Assembly (NCBI GenBank): GCA_900552425.1
Contig: URZR01000080.1
Coordinates: 1-7,430 of the forward strand
Source: an uncultured Collinsella sp.
GTDB lineage: Bacteria; Actinomycetota; Coriobacteriia; Coriobacteriales; Coriobacteriaceae
Reading direction: 5' to 3'
Length of the DNA stretch: 7,430 nucleotides
Numbering within the stretch: the first letter of the stretch is position 1; each line of letters starts with the position of its first letter. Below are positions 1-4,849 of this stretch, one piece after another. The translations under genes and the position numbers were made by a program. Below the pieces are notes generated by a model, which saw only the letters and a list, made by a program, of their open reading frames with translations, was not told where the DNA came from and ran no database searches.

Positions 1-380
1 CGCTCGAGGAGCGTCTGGGCATGCCCTGTGCCGACTTTATCGTCGAGCGCGGCGAGGCGGCCTTCCGCGAGCAGGAGACGGCAGCGCTGGCCGACATCTC
101 CAAGCGCAGCGGCCTGGTGCTCTCCACCGGCGGCGGTGTGGTCACGCGCGACGAGAACTATCCGCTGCTGCACCAAAACAGCCAGATCGTAATGCTCAAC
201 CGCAAGCTCGAAGAGCTCGCCCACAAGGGCCGTCCCATCACCGCTCGCGACGGTATCGACAAGCTGGCCGAGCAGCGCATGCCGCGCTACCGCGCCTGGG
301 CCGACCACATGATCGACTCGCGCGACTGCGCCGCCAACACCGCCCGAGCCCTCCTCGACACCCTCCCACCCGCTCTCTAA
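1..380 (+). CDS. aroK: Shikimate kinase, C-terminal part (5' end outside window)
   Basis: The reading frame enters from the left edge (first full codon at base 3) and ends at TAA 378-380, giving about 125 residues. Shikimate kinase phosphorylates shikimate at the 3-hydroxyl with ATP in the cytoplasmic pathway to chorismate and aromatic amino acids. Visible family hallmarks in order are GEAAFREQE (the FRxxE shikimate-binding region), STGGGVV (the glycine-rich GGG substrate-binding loop), KGRPIT (the LID arginine-proline) and PRYRAWAD (the conserved arginine before the C-terminal helix). The P-loop that binds ATP should lie upstream, outside the window. The ATG at 21 is internal to the domain and is not the real start. 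The gene is followed after 64 bases by aroQ on the same strand, so the two probably belong to one shikimate cluster. The assignment is firm; whether the missing N-terminus is fused to another aro domain cannot be seen. Confidence 0.93.
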   Translation, partial: LEERLGMPCADFIVERGEAAFREQETAALADISKRSGLVLSTGGGVVTRDENYPLLHQNSQIVMLNRKLEELAHKGRPITARDGIDKLAEQRMPRYRAWADHMIDSRDCAANTARALLDTLPPAL

Positions 381-383
381 TCA

Positions 384-422
384 AAACCACCACAAAGGGG
401 ACAGGCACCTTTGTGGTGGTTT
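384..422. repeat. Perfect 15-bp inverted repeat with GGGGACAGGCACC core
   Basis: AAACCACCACAAAGG (384-398) is an exact reverse complement of 408-422, with a 9-base loop (399-407). The element starts three bases after the aroK stop and ends well before the aroQ ribosome binding site. No T-run longer than the three T of the stem end follows, so it is not a typical intrinsic terminator, although a transcript would form a very stable hairpin. I recall the loop and inner-arm string GGGGACAGGCACC from dispersed intergenic palindromes in several bacterial groups, some of them thought to be REP-like elements mobilised by Y1/TnpA_REP transposases. That link is from memory and was not checked here. No second copy occurs in this window. 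Confidence 0.8.
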
Positions 423-431
423 CTCGACTGC

Positions 432-439
432 AAAGGAAG
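432..439 (+). promoter_or_regulatory. Ribosome binding site of aroQ
   Basis: AAAGGAAG lies five bases upstream of the ATG at 445. It supports that start, and the protein begins directly with the family's N-terminal strand (MKALVINGPNLN). Confidence 0.75.
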
Positions 440-444
440 CAACC

Positions 445-882
445 ATGAAAGCACTCGTCATTAACGGCCCCAACCTCAACATGCTCGGCATTCGCGAGCC
501 GGGCATCTATGGCAGCGACAACTACGACCGCTTAGTGCAGATCTGCCAGGAAGCGGGCGCCTCACAGGGCTTCGACGAGGTCGAGGTCTTCCAGTCTAAC
601 CACGAGGGCAGCATCGTCGACAAGATCCAGGAGGCCTACGGCAAGGTCGACGGCATCGCCATCAACCCGGCGGCCTACACGCACACGAGCGTCGCGATCC
701 TCGATGCCCTCAAGGCCGTCGCCATCCCTGCCGTCGAGGTCCACATCAGCGCCGTCGAGACCCGCGAGGACTTCCGCCAGGTAAGCTATGCACGCCTAGC
801 CTGCTTCGCCACCATCACCGGCGAGGGTCTGCAGGGCTACGCACATGCGCTAGAGCTGTTGAAAGAGCATCTGGAAAAGTAA
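445..882 (+). CDS. aroQ: 3-dehydroquinate dehydratase, type II
   Basis: This 145-residue cytoplasmic enzyme removes water from 3-dehydroquinate to give 3-dehydroshikimate, the third step of the shikimate pathway. Its length matches type II enzymes (about 145-150 residues, forming dodecamers). Motifs in order are NGPNLNMLGIREP (7-19), the catalytic-loop tyrosine Y22 in IYG, FQSNHEG (49-55), INPAAYTHTS (73-82, with N74 and H80), EVHIS (98-102, with the substrate-binding H100) and REDFR (107-111, with the conserved arginine). The catalytic Asn-Tyr-Arg-His set is therefore present. Two positions differ from the textbook consensus: NPGA is NPAA, and HISN is HISA followed by VETRE. These look like lineage variation rather than decay. 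It lies downstream of aroK on the same strand. No clear terminator with a T-run on the plus strand follows it. Confidence 0.96.
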   Translation: MKALVINGPNLNMLGIREPGIYGSDNYDRLVQICQEAGASQGFDEVEVFQSNHEGSIVDKIQEAYGKVDGIAINPAAYTHTSVAILDALKAVAIPAVEVHISAVETREDFRQVSYARLACFATITGEGLQGYAHALELLKEHLEK

Positions 883-944
883 AATGCCAACCCCAACAAA
901 CAGCAGCGGCTTGCTCGCGCTCGGCTCCAGCAACACACAAGATG

Positions 945-977
945 AAAAAAGCCCAGACCACCTAGCGGTCCGGGCTT
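945..977 (-). terminator. Intrinsic terminator downstream of tRNA-Arg
   Basis: Read on the minus strand, AAGCCCGGACC (977-967) pairs with GGTCTGGGCTT (959-949). This gives 11 bp with one G-T wobble and a 7-base loop, and the stem runs into a stretch of six T (950-945). It starts ten bases past the CCA end of the tRNA and is therefore placed to end the tRNA transcript. In the other direction the stem is followed by AATAAA rather than T, so it is a poor terminator for aroQ. Confidence 0.88.
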
Positions 978-986
978 AATAAACGA

Positions 987-1063
987 TGGTGCTCCATGGC
1001 GGATTCGAACCGTCGACCTTGGGATTAGAAGTCCCCTGCTCTATCCAACTGAGCTAATGGAGC
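987..1063 (-). tRNA. tRNA-Arg, anticodon UCU
   Basis: The minus strand from 1063 to 987 folds as a 77-base cloverleaf with an encoded 3' CCA. The acceptor stem GCTCCAT/ATGGAGC is a perfect 7 bp. The D-arm is GCTC-AGTTGGATA-GAGC, the anticodon loop is CTTCTAA (anticodon TCT, reading AGA/AGG), and the T-loop is TTCGAAT. Two stem positions do not pair: the outermost anticodon-stem pair (G27 with A43) and the second T-stem pair (A50 with C64). All other identity features are normal, so I call it functional. It lies 54 bases past the end of the ABC-transporter ATPase gene on the same strand and has its own terminator downstream. Confidence 0.95.
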
Positions 1064-1109
1064 AAATAACCGCACGCCCAAGCAAGCGCAAGCCTGTCAG
1101 GCGCAAGTA

Positions 1110-1115
1110 ATTATA
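1110..1115 (-). promoter_or_regulatory. Possible -10 box for tRNA-Arg
   Basis: The minus strand reads TATAAT at 1115-1110, just after the ATPase stop codon and 46 bases before the tRNA 5' end. This is a perfect -10 consensus in an otherwise GC-rich region. No recognisable -35 hexamer lies 16-18 bases upstream, so the call is tentative. Confidence 0.35.
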
Positions 1116-1117
1116 AC

Positions 1118-1885
1118 CTAGTTGAACTGCTCGCGATACGCCTTGCAGACCTCATCGACCGGGCCGTCCATGCGAAGGTCACCCTTCTCGATCCAAACGG
1201 CACGCTGGCAGATGCGCTCAACCTGCTCCATGGAGTGCGAAACGAACAGAACCGTCACGTCACCGCTCTGGATAAAGTGCTGGATGCGGGCCTCGCACTT
1301 CTGCTGGAAGAACACATCACCGACGGACAGCGTCTCGTCAACGATCAGAATATCGGGCTCGGTAATCGTCGCGATTGCAAAGGCGATACGCGCCACCATG
1401 CCCGAGGAGAAGTTCTTAAGCGGCATATCGACAAAGTTCTGCAGCTCAGCGAACTCGATAATGCCGTCAAAGTTGGCGTCGATGAACTCCTTGGTATAGC
1501 CGAGCAGGGCACCGTTCAGATAGATGTTCTCGCGGGCGGTCAGCTCGGGGTCAAAGCCGGCACCAAGCTCAATCAGAGGCGCAATATTACCGTGCACCTT
1601 AACGCTGCCCTCGCTAGGCTCAAGCACGCCAGCGATAATCTTGAGCATCGTAGACTTGCCGGAGCCATTGGTGCCGACCAGACCCACGACCTCGCCACGA
1701 TGAATATCAAACGAGATATGCTTGAGCGCCCTAAACTCCTCAAAGAACAGCTCGTGCTTGGCAAGCTTGATGAAGTACTCCTTGAGGTTGGTCAGCGACT
1801 CGGACGCCATATTAAAGATCATGGTGACGTCGTCGACCTCGACAGCCAGAGGCTGCTCGCTGTAATCAACAACAGATTCAGTCAT
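1118..1885 (-). CDS. Polysaccharide ABC transporter, ATP-binding protein (Wzt/TagH/RgpD type)
   Basis: This 255-residue ATPase should drive export of a lipid-linked polysaccharide or teichoic-acid-like polymer across the membrane with the permease encoded just upstream. Visible motifs are Walker A GTNGSGKST (71-79), the family-typical LIELGAGFDPELTARENIYL region (104-123) in place of a classical Q-loop, a degenerate signature FSSGM (159-163), Walker B ILIVDE (179-184) and the switch histidine in VSHS (H217). The ELGAGF and SSGM signatures mark the O-antigen/teichoic acid subfamily. The C-terminal carbohydrate-binding domain of long Wzt proteins (about 430 residues) is absent, as in TagH/RgpD-like short forms. 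I chose the ATG at 1885 because AAGGAG (1898-1893) lies seven bases upstream of it. A GTG directly before it at 1888 would leave only four bases. The ribosome binding site overlaps the permease stop codon, so the two genes are co-transcribed and probably translationally coupled. Confidence 0.93.
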   Translation of the reverse strand: MTESVVDYSEQPLAVEVDDVTMIFNMASESLTNLKEYFIKLAKHELFFEEFRALKHISFDIHRGEVVGLVGTNGSGKSTMLKIIAGVLEPSEGSVKVHGNIAPLIELGAGFDPELTARENIYLNGALLGYTKEFIDANFDGIIEFAELQNFVDMPLKNFSSGMVARIAFAIATITEPDILIVDETLSVGDVFFQQKCEARIQHFIQSGDVTVLFVSHSMEQVERICQRAVWIEKGDLRMDGPVDEVCKAYREQFN

Positions 1886-1892
1886 CACAGCA

Positions 1893-1898
1893 CTCCTT
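1893..1898 (-). promoter_or_regulatory. Ribosome binding site of the ABC ATPase gene, overlapping the permease stop
   Basis: AAGGAG on the minus strand (1898-1893) shares two bases with the permease TAA (1899-1897). Its seven-base spacing selects the ATG at 1885 over the adjacent GTG at 1888. Confidence 0.8.
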
Positions 1899-2742
1899 AG
1901 ATGTAGAGGATGAACTTGCGCTCGGACTTATGGAACACGGTATAGCCAATAACAAGCGCAAGAACCGCCCAAGCAACGCACATACCAAACGTCATAAGCG
2001 AGGGCGTAGTCTGGAACAGGAAGATATCGCGCATAAACTGCAGGTAGTTATACATGGGGTTCGCATAGACCAGAATGCGCACGAGATGCGGCATTTGCGC
2101 AATATAGTCAGTCGTCCAGAAGATGGGCGTAATATAAGTCCACGCCGTAATGACGACGCTCCACAGATGCATAACGTCGCGGAAAAAGACCGTAAGGGCA
2201 GAGAGCATCATGCCCAGGCCCATGCAGAAGCACATAAGCAGCAGCAGGCAAACCGGCAGCAGAATCAAATGCCAAGAAGGCATAACGCGGAACCACAGCA
2301 TAACGATGGCGACGGCGACCAGCGAGAAGGTAAAGTTGACCAGCGAGAAGAGCACCTTCTGCACCGGGAAGACCCAGCGGTGCACCTTAACCTTCTTGAG
2401 CAGAGGGGCAGCACCCACGATCGACGTCAGGGCCTGGTTCGTAGACTCGGACATGACGGCAAAGGTAACGTTACCCACGATCAAGTACAGCGGGTACATC
2501 TCGGGCGTCATTGAGCCATTGCGGCCCTGGCCAAAAATCGTCGAGAACACGATGGCCATGACGATCATCATCAGCAGCGGGTTGAGCACCGACCATGCGA
2601 CGCCCAGAACGCTACGGCGATACTTGATCTTAAAATCCTTGGTAACCAGCTGACGAAGGATAAACGCGTCCTTCTCAAATTCGTTCTTAGCAAACGTCGC
2701 AGGCAGACTGCGAGCTTCTTGTTGCTTTGTCTGATCCGACAC
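1897..2742 (-). CDS. Polysaccharide ABC transporter permease (Wzm/TagG/RgpC type)
   Basis: This 281-residue integral membrane protein is an ABC-2-type permease that would form the export channel for a polyprenyl-linked glycan with the ATPase encoded immediately downstream. The N-terminal part carries the amphipathic segment before the first helix, LVTKDFKIKYRRSVLG (32-47), which is typical of the family. About six hydrophobic segments follow near 53-70, 86-104, 130-150, 159-182, 193-209 and 250-269. Further family marks are FFRDVMHLW (186-194), the YITPIFW stretch (203-209), NPMYNY (228-233) and a C-terminal ERKFILYI. Length is normal (about 260-290). The start is taken as GTG 2742-2740 because AAAGGAG (2757-2751) lies eight bases upstream. 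A longer in-frame TTG start at 2775 would place this Shine-Dalgarno inside the gene and has no site of its own. It is the first gene of a two-gene leftward operon. Confidence 0.93.
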   Translation of the reverse strand: MSDQTKQQEARSLPATFAKNEFEKDAFILRQLVTKDFKIKYRRSVLGVAWSVLNPLLMMIVMAIVFSTIFGQGRNGSMTPEMYPLYLIVGNVTFAVMSESTNQALTSIVGAAPLLKKVKVHRWVFPVQKVLFSLVNFTFSLVAVAIVMLWFRVMPSWHLILLPVCLLLLMCFCMGLGMMLSALTVFFRDVMHLWSVVITAWTYITPIFWTTDYIAQMPHLVRILVYANPMYNYLQFMRDIFLFQTTPSLMTFGMCVAWAVLALVIGYTVFHKSERKFILYI

Positions 2743-2750
2743 GGATGCAA

Positions 2751-2757
2751 CTCCTTT
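2751..2757 (-). promoter_or_regulatory. Ribosome binding site that sets the permease GTG start
   Basis: AAAGGAG on the minus strand (2757-2751) is eight bases from GTG 2742-2740. It decides against the upstream TTG at 2775. Confidence 0.82.
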
Positions 2758-2765
2758 ACTCGTAA

Positions 2766-2779
2766 TCGTTGACAAACGA
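2766..2779. repeat. Small dyad TCGTT-GACA-AACGA in the permease leader
   Basis: TCGTT (2766-2770) and AACGA (2775-2779) are exact inverted repeats around a 4-base spacer. The dyad lies about where transcription from the leftward -10 box (2787-2782) would begin. It could be an operator half-site pair or a small 5' leader hairpin, or chance. Confidence 0.35.
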
Positions 2780-2781
2780 AC

Positions 2782-2787
2782 AGTATA
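2782..2787 (-). promoter_or_regulatory. Candidate -10 box of the ABC exporter operon
   Basis: The minus strand reads TATACT at 2787-2782, 39 bases before the permease GTG. A transcription start near 2775 would give a short leader containing the Shine-Dalgarno. No good -35 hexamer is visible at the usual spacing. Confidence 0.4.
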
Positions 2788-2866
2788 GACCCGACGGCCA
2801 TGTAAACGATTCGCGCAACAAAACTGGAGAACTAACCCACATCTTAGGATGCCAAGCCCAAACGGC

Positions 2867-2872
2867 TATACT
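2867..2872 (+). promoter_or_regulatory. Candidate -10 box of the glycosyltransferase operon
   Basis: TATACT at 2867-2872 lies 30 bases before the first glycosyltransferase GTG. A weak -35 candidate, TTAGGA (2844-2849), is 17 bases upstream. The box is identical to the one facing the other way about 80 bases to the left, suggesting divergent expression of the two halves of the locus. Confidence 0.45.
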
Positions 2873-2885
2873 TTCAAGGATTGAA
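2873..2885. repeat. Small dyad TTCAA-GGA-TTGAA near the rightward start site
   Basis: TTCAA (2873-2877) and TTGAA (2881-2885) are exact inverted repeats around a 3-base spacer. The dyad overlaps the expected transcription start of the rightward promoter, so it could be an operator. Chance is also possible for so short a repeat. Confidence 0.35.
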
Positions 2886-2890
2886 TGTAT

Positions 2891-2896
2891 AAGGAG
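2891..2896 (+). promoter_or_regulatory. Ribosome binding site of the first glycosyltransferase (GTG start)
   Basis: AAGGAG at 2891-2896 is six bases before GTG 2903. An in-frame TGA directly precedes the GTG (2900-2902), so the start cannot lie further upstream without a frame break. Confidence 0.85.
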
Positions 2897-2902
2897 CATT
2901 GA

Positions 2903-3874
2903 GTGAATTCTGAATCCATCGCCGTCATCATCCCCTGCTACAACGAAGCCCTCACGATCGGCAAAGTCATCGACGACTTTCACCGCGAGCTTCCGCAAGC
3001 GACGGTCTATGTCTATGACAACAACTCGTCGGACGATACCTCACGCATCGCCACCGAGCACGGCGCCACGGTCCGCTTTGAGCCCCGTCAGGGAAAGGGC
3101 AACGTGTGCCGCCAGATGTTTCGCGATATCGACGCCGATTGCTACCTGATGGTCGACGGAGACGACACCTACCCCGCCGAGGCGGCCAAGGCCCTCTGCG
3201 AGCCTATCCTCAACGGCGCGGCCGATATGACCGTAGGCGACCGCCTTTCCAACGGCACCTACGCCGAGGAAAACAAGCGTGCTTTCCACGGCTTTGGCAA
3301 CAATCTGGTCCGCGCCATGATCAAGTGGATCTATGGCTACAGCTTCGATGACGTCATGACAGGCTACCGCGCCATGAGCCGCCCGTTCGTTAAAACCTTC
3401 CCAGTGCTTTCCGAGGGCTTTCAGATCGAAACCGAGCTCTCGATCCACGCCGTCGACCACCGCTGGCGCATCAAAGATGTGCCCATCGAGTACCGCGACC
3501 GTCCGGAAGGCTCCGAGTCCAAGCTCAATACCGTGAGCGACGGCATTAAAGTCGTCGCGATGATCGGCACGCTGTTCAAGGACTACCGCCCGCTGAAGTT
3601 CTTCAGCCTCGTCGCGCTTCTGTTTGCGGTGATCGGCCTCGCCCTGGGCATGCCCATCGTTGTCGAGTATTTCCAGACCGGCCTCGTTCCGCGCTTCCCC
3701 ACCGCCATGCTCGCCGCGTCGTTTATGTTCCTGTGCGGCCTGAGCCTTGCAACCGGATTCATCCTGGATTCTGTAGCAAAGGTCGAAAAAAAGCAGTGGG
3801 AGGTCAACGTATATAGCAAGTACGCCTACGACGACCAGCCCGGCCACCCTACTTCCAAGCCAAGCGAGAGGTAA
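2903..3874 (+). CDS. GT-A family 2 glycosyltransferase, polyprenyl-phosphate (DPM/DPG synthase-like), membrane anchored
   Basis: This 323-residue protein probably transfers a sugar from a nucleotide donor to a polyprenyl phosphate on the cytoplasmic face of the membrane. The GT-A domain shows VIIPCYNEA (8-16), the nucleotide-binding YDNNSSDDT (38-46), the metal-binding DGDDTYP (85-91), GDRLSNGTY (112-120), DVMTGYRAMSR (150-160) and GFQIETELS (172-180). The last two are typical of dolichol-phosphate mannose/glucose synthase-like enzymes. Two hydrophobic helices (about 232-254 and 266-288) follow, and then a charged cytoplasmic tail rich in Lys, Asp and Pro. The start is the GTG preceded by AAGGAG. 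The next glycosyltransferase begins six bases after the stop, so they form one operon with the YfhO gene. The sugar is not predictable from the sequence. It is clearly different from the second glycosyltransferase, so the pair is not a recent duplication. Confidence 0.9.
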   Translation: MNSESIAVIIPCYNEALTIGKVIDDFHRELPQATVYVYDNNSSDDTSRIATEHGATVRFEPRQGKGNVCRQMFRDIDADCYLMVDGDDTYPAEAAKALCEPILNGAADMTVGDRLSNGTYAEENKRAFHGFGNNLVRAMIKWIYGYSFDDVMTGYRAMSRPFVKTFPVLSEGFQIETELSIHAVDHRWRIKDVPIEYRDRPEGSESKLNTVSDGIKVVAMIGTLFKDYRPLKFFSLVALLFAVIGLALGMPIVVEYFQTGLVPRFPTAMLAASFMFLCGLSLATGFILDSVAKVEKKQWEVNVYSKYAYDDQPGHPTSKPSER

Positions 3875-3880
3875 ACCACC

Positions 3881-4849
3881 ATGCCGCTCATCTCCATCGT
3901 CGTACCGAGTTACAACGAGCAGGAATCACTTCCGATCTTTCTCAAAGAGCTCGATGGCGTCGTTCGCATCATGACCCGGCAAGACCCCGGCATCTCCTTT
4001 GAAGCCGTCCTCATCGACGATGGCTCGGCAGACAAAACGCTCGCCGTCATGAAGGCGGAAGCCGCGGCGGCGCATCCATACGCCATCCGCTGGCACTCTT
4101 TCTCGCGCAACTTTGGCAAGGAGGCGGCACTACTCGCCGGACTCCAACACGCAAAAGGCGACTATGTCGCCACCATGGATGCCGACATGCAGGACCCGCC
4201 CTCGCTCCTGCCGCAGATGTACGAGATCTTGCAGACCGAAGACTACGACAACGTCGCAACGCGCAGGACCACCCGCAAAGGCGAACCTCCCATCAGGTCG
4301 TTCTGTGCCCGTATGTTCTACAAGATCATCAACCGCATTTCCAAGGCCGACATCGTCGACGGAGCACGCGATTTTAGGCTCATGAAGCGGCCTATGGTCA
4401 ACGCCATCATCTCCATGGGCGAATACAACCGATTCTCCAAGGGCATTTACGGCTGGGTCGGCTTCAAGACCAAATGGCTCCCCTACGTAAACGTCAACCG
4501 CGTGGCCGGCGAGACCAAATGGAGCTTTTGGTCGCTGCTCCTTTATTCCATCGACGGTATCGTCGCGTTTTCCACGGCACCGCTCTCCCTCGCCGCCCTC
4601 ACGGGTATCGTCTTCTGCCTCATCGCTATTCTGGGATTCGTCGTCATCCTAGTAAAGACGCTTGTCTGGGGCGACCCCGTCGGCGGATGGCCGTCGCTCG
4701 CCTGCCTCATAACGCTGTTTGGCGGCATGCAGCTTCTGTGCCTGGGAATCATAGGCGAATACCTGGCAAAAGCCTACTTGGAGGCCAAGCGCCGCACCAT
4801 CTATATCATTCGAGAATCCAACGAGGAAACTGATGACACGGCCCAATAA
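3881..4849 (+). CDS. GtrB/CsbB/GacI-type undecaprenyl-phosphate glycosyltransferase
   Basis: This 322-residue protein is a GT-A family 2 enzyme of the GtrB/CsbB/GacI group. Members load glucose or GlcNAc onto undecaprenyl phosphate at the inner face of the membrane for later use outside. Visible motifs are VVPSYNEQESLP (7-18), LIDDGSADKT (44-53), SFSRNFGKEAALLAGL (73-88, a hallmark of the group), MDADMQDPP (99-107, metal and donor site), DGARDFRLMKR (160-170), EYNRFSKGIYGWVGF (181-195) and ETKWSFW (211-217). Two C-terminal hydrophobic segments near 229-258 and 271-294 match the four-helix or two-hairpin anchor seen in the family. GAGAGG (3866-3871) serves as ribosome binding site. The end overlaps yfhO by 17 bases, which implies coupled translation. 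A CsbB-type enzyme next to a YfhO protein repeats the known Bacillus pairing, where the lipid-linked GlcNAc is used for lipoteichoic acid decoration. The sugar here is unknown. Confidence 0.93.
   Translation: MPLISIVVPSYNEQESLPIFLKELDGVVRIMTRQDPGISFEAVLIDDGSADKTLAVMKAEAAAAHPYAIRWHSFSRNFGKEAALLAGLQHAKGDYVATMDADMQDPPSLLPQMYEILQTEDYDNVATRRTTRKGEPPIRSFCARMFYKIINRISKADIVDGARDFRLMKRPMVNAIISMGEYNRFSKGIYGWVGFKTKWLPYVNVNRVAGETKWSFWSLLLYSIDGIVAFSTAPLSLAALTGIVFCLIAILGFVVILVKTLVWGDPVGGWPSLACLITLFGGMQLLCLGIIGEYLAKAYLEAKRRTIYIIRESNEETDDTAQ

Noticed and set aside
883..944. The gap after aroQ, examined for a small gene or an aroQ terminator.
   Set aside because: I found no ribosome-binding-site-supported frame and no T-tailed hairpin on the plus strand. 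Nothing can be called there.
1235..1900. A 221-codon plus-strand open frame.
   Set aside because: It is antisense to the ABC ATPase, which has all its nucleotide-binding motifs. The plus-strand peptide shows no recognisable domain.
1930..2514. A 194-codon plus-strand open frame.
   Set aside because: It is antisense to the permease. The peptide is an Arg/His/Gln-rich artefact with no plausible fold.
2769..2774. A perfect TTGACA on the plus strand, resembling a -35 element.
   Set aside because: No -10-like sequence follows at 16-18 bases (2791-2798 is GC-rich). It lies downstream of the leftward -10 box.
2740..2775. A longer permease start at TTG 2775.
   Set aside because: The only good Shine-Dalgarno (2757-2751) would lie inside the coding region, and it fits GTG 2742 exactly. 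The TTG also coincides with the expected transcript start.
3041..3847. A 268-codon open frame on the minus strand.
   Set aside because: It lies entirely opposite the well-supported first glycosyltransferase. Its translation is low-complexity (rich in Gly, Ala, Val, Asp, His and Arg), with no family motif. It is a shadow of GC-rich codon use.
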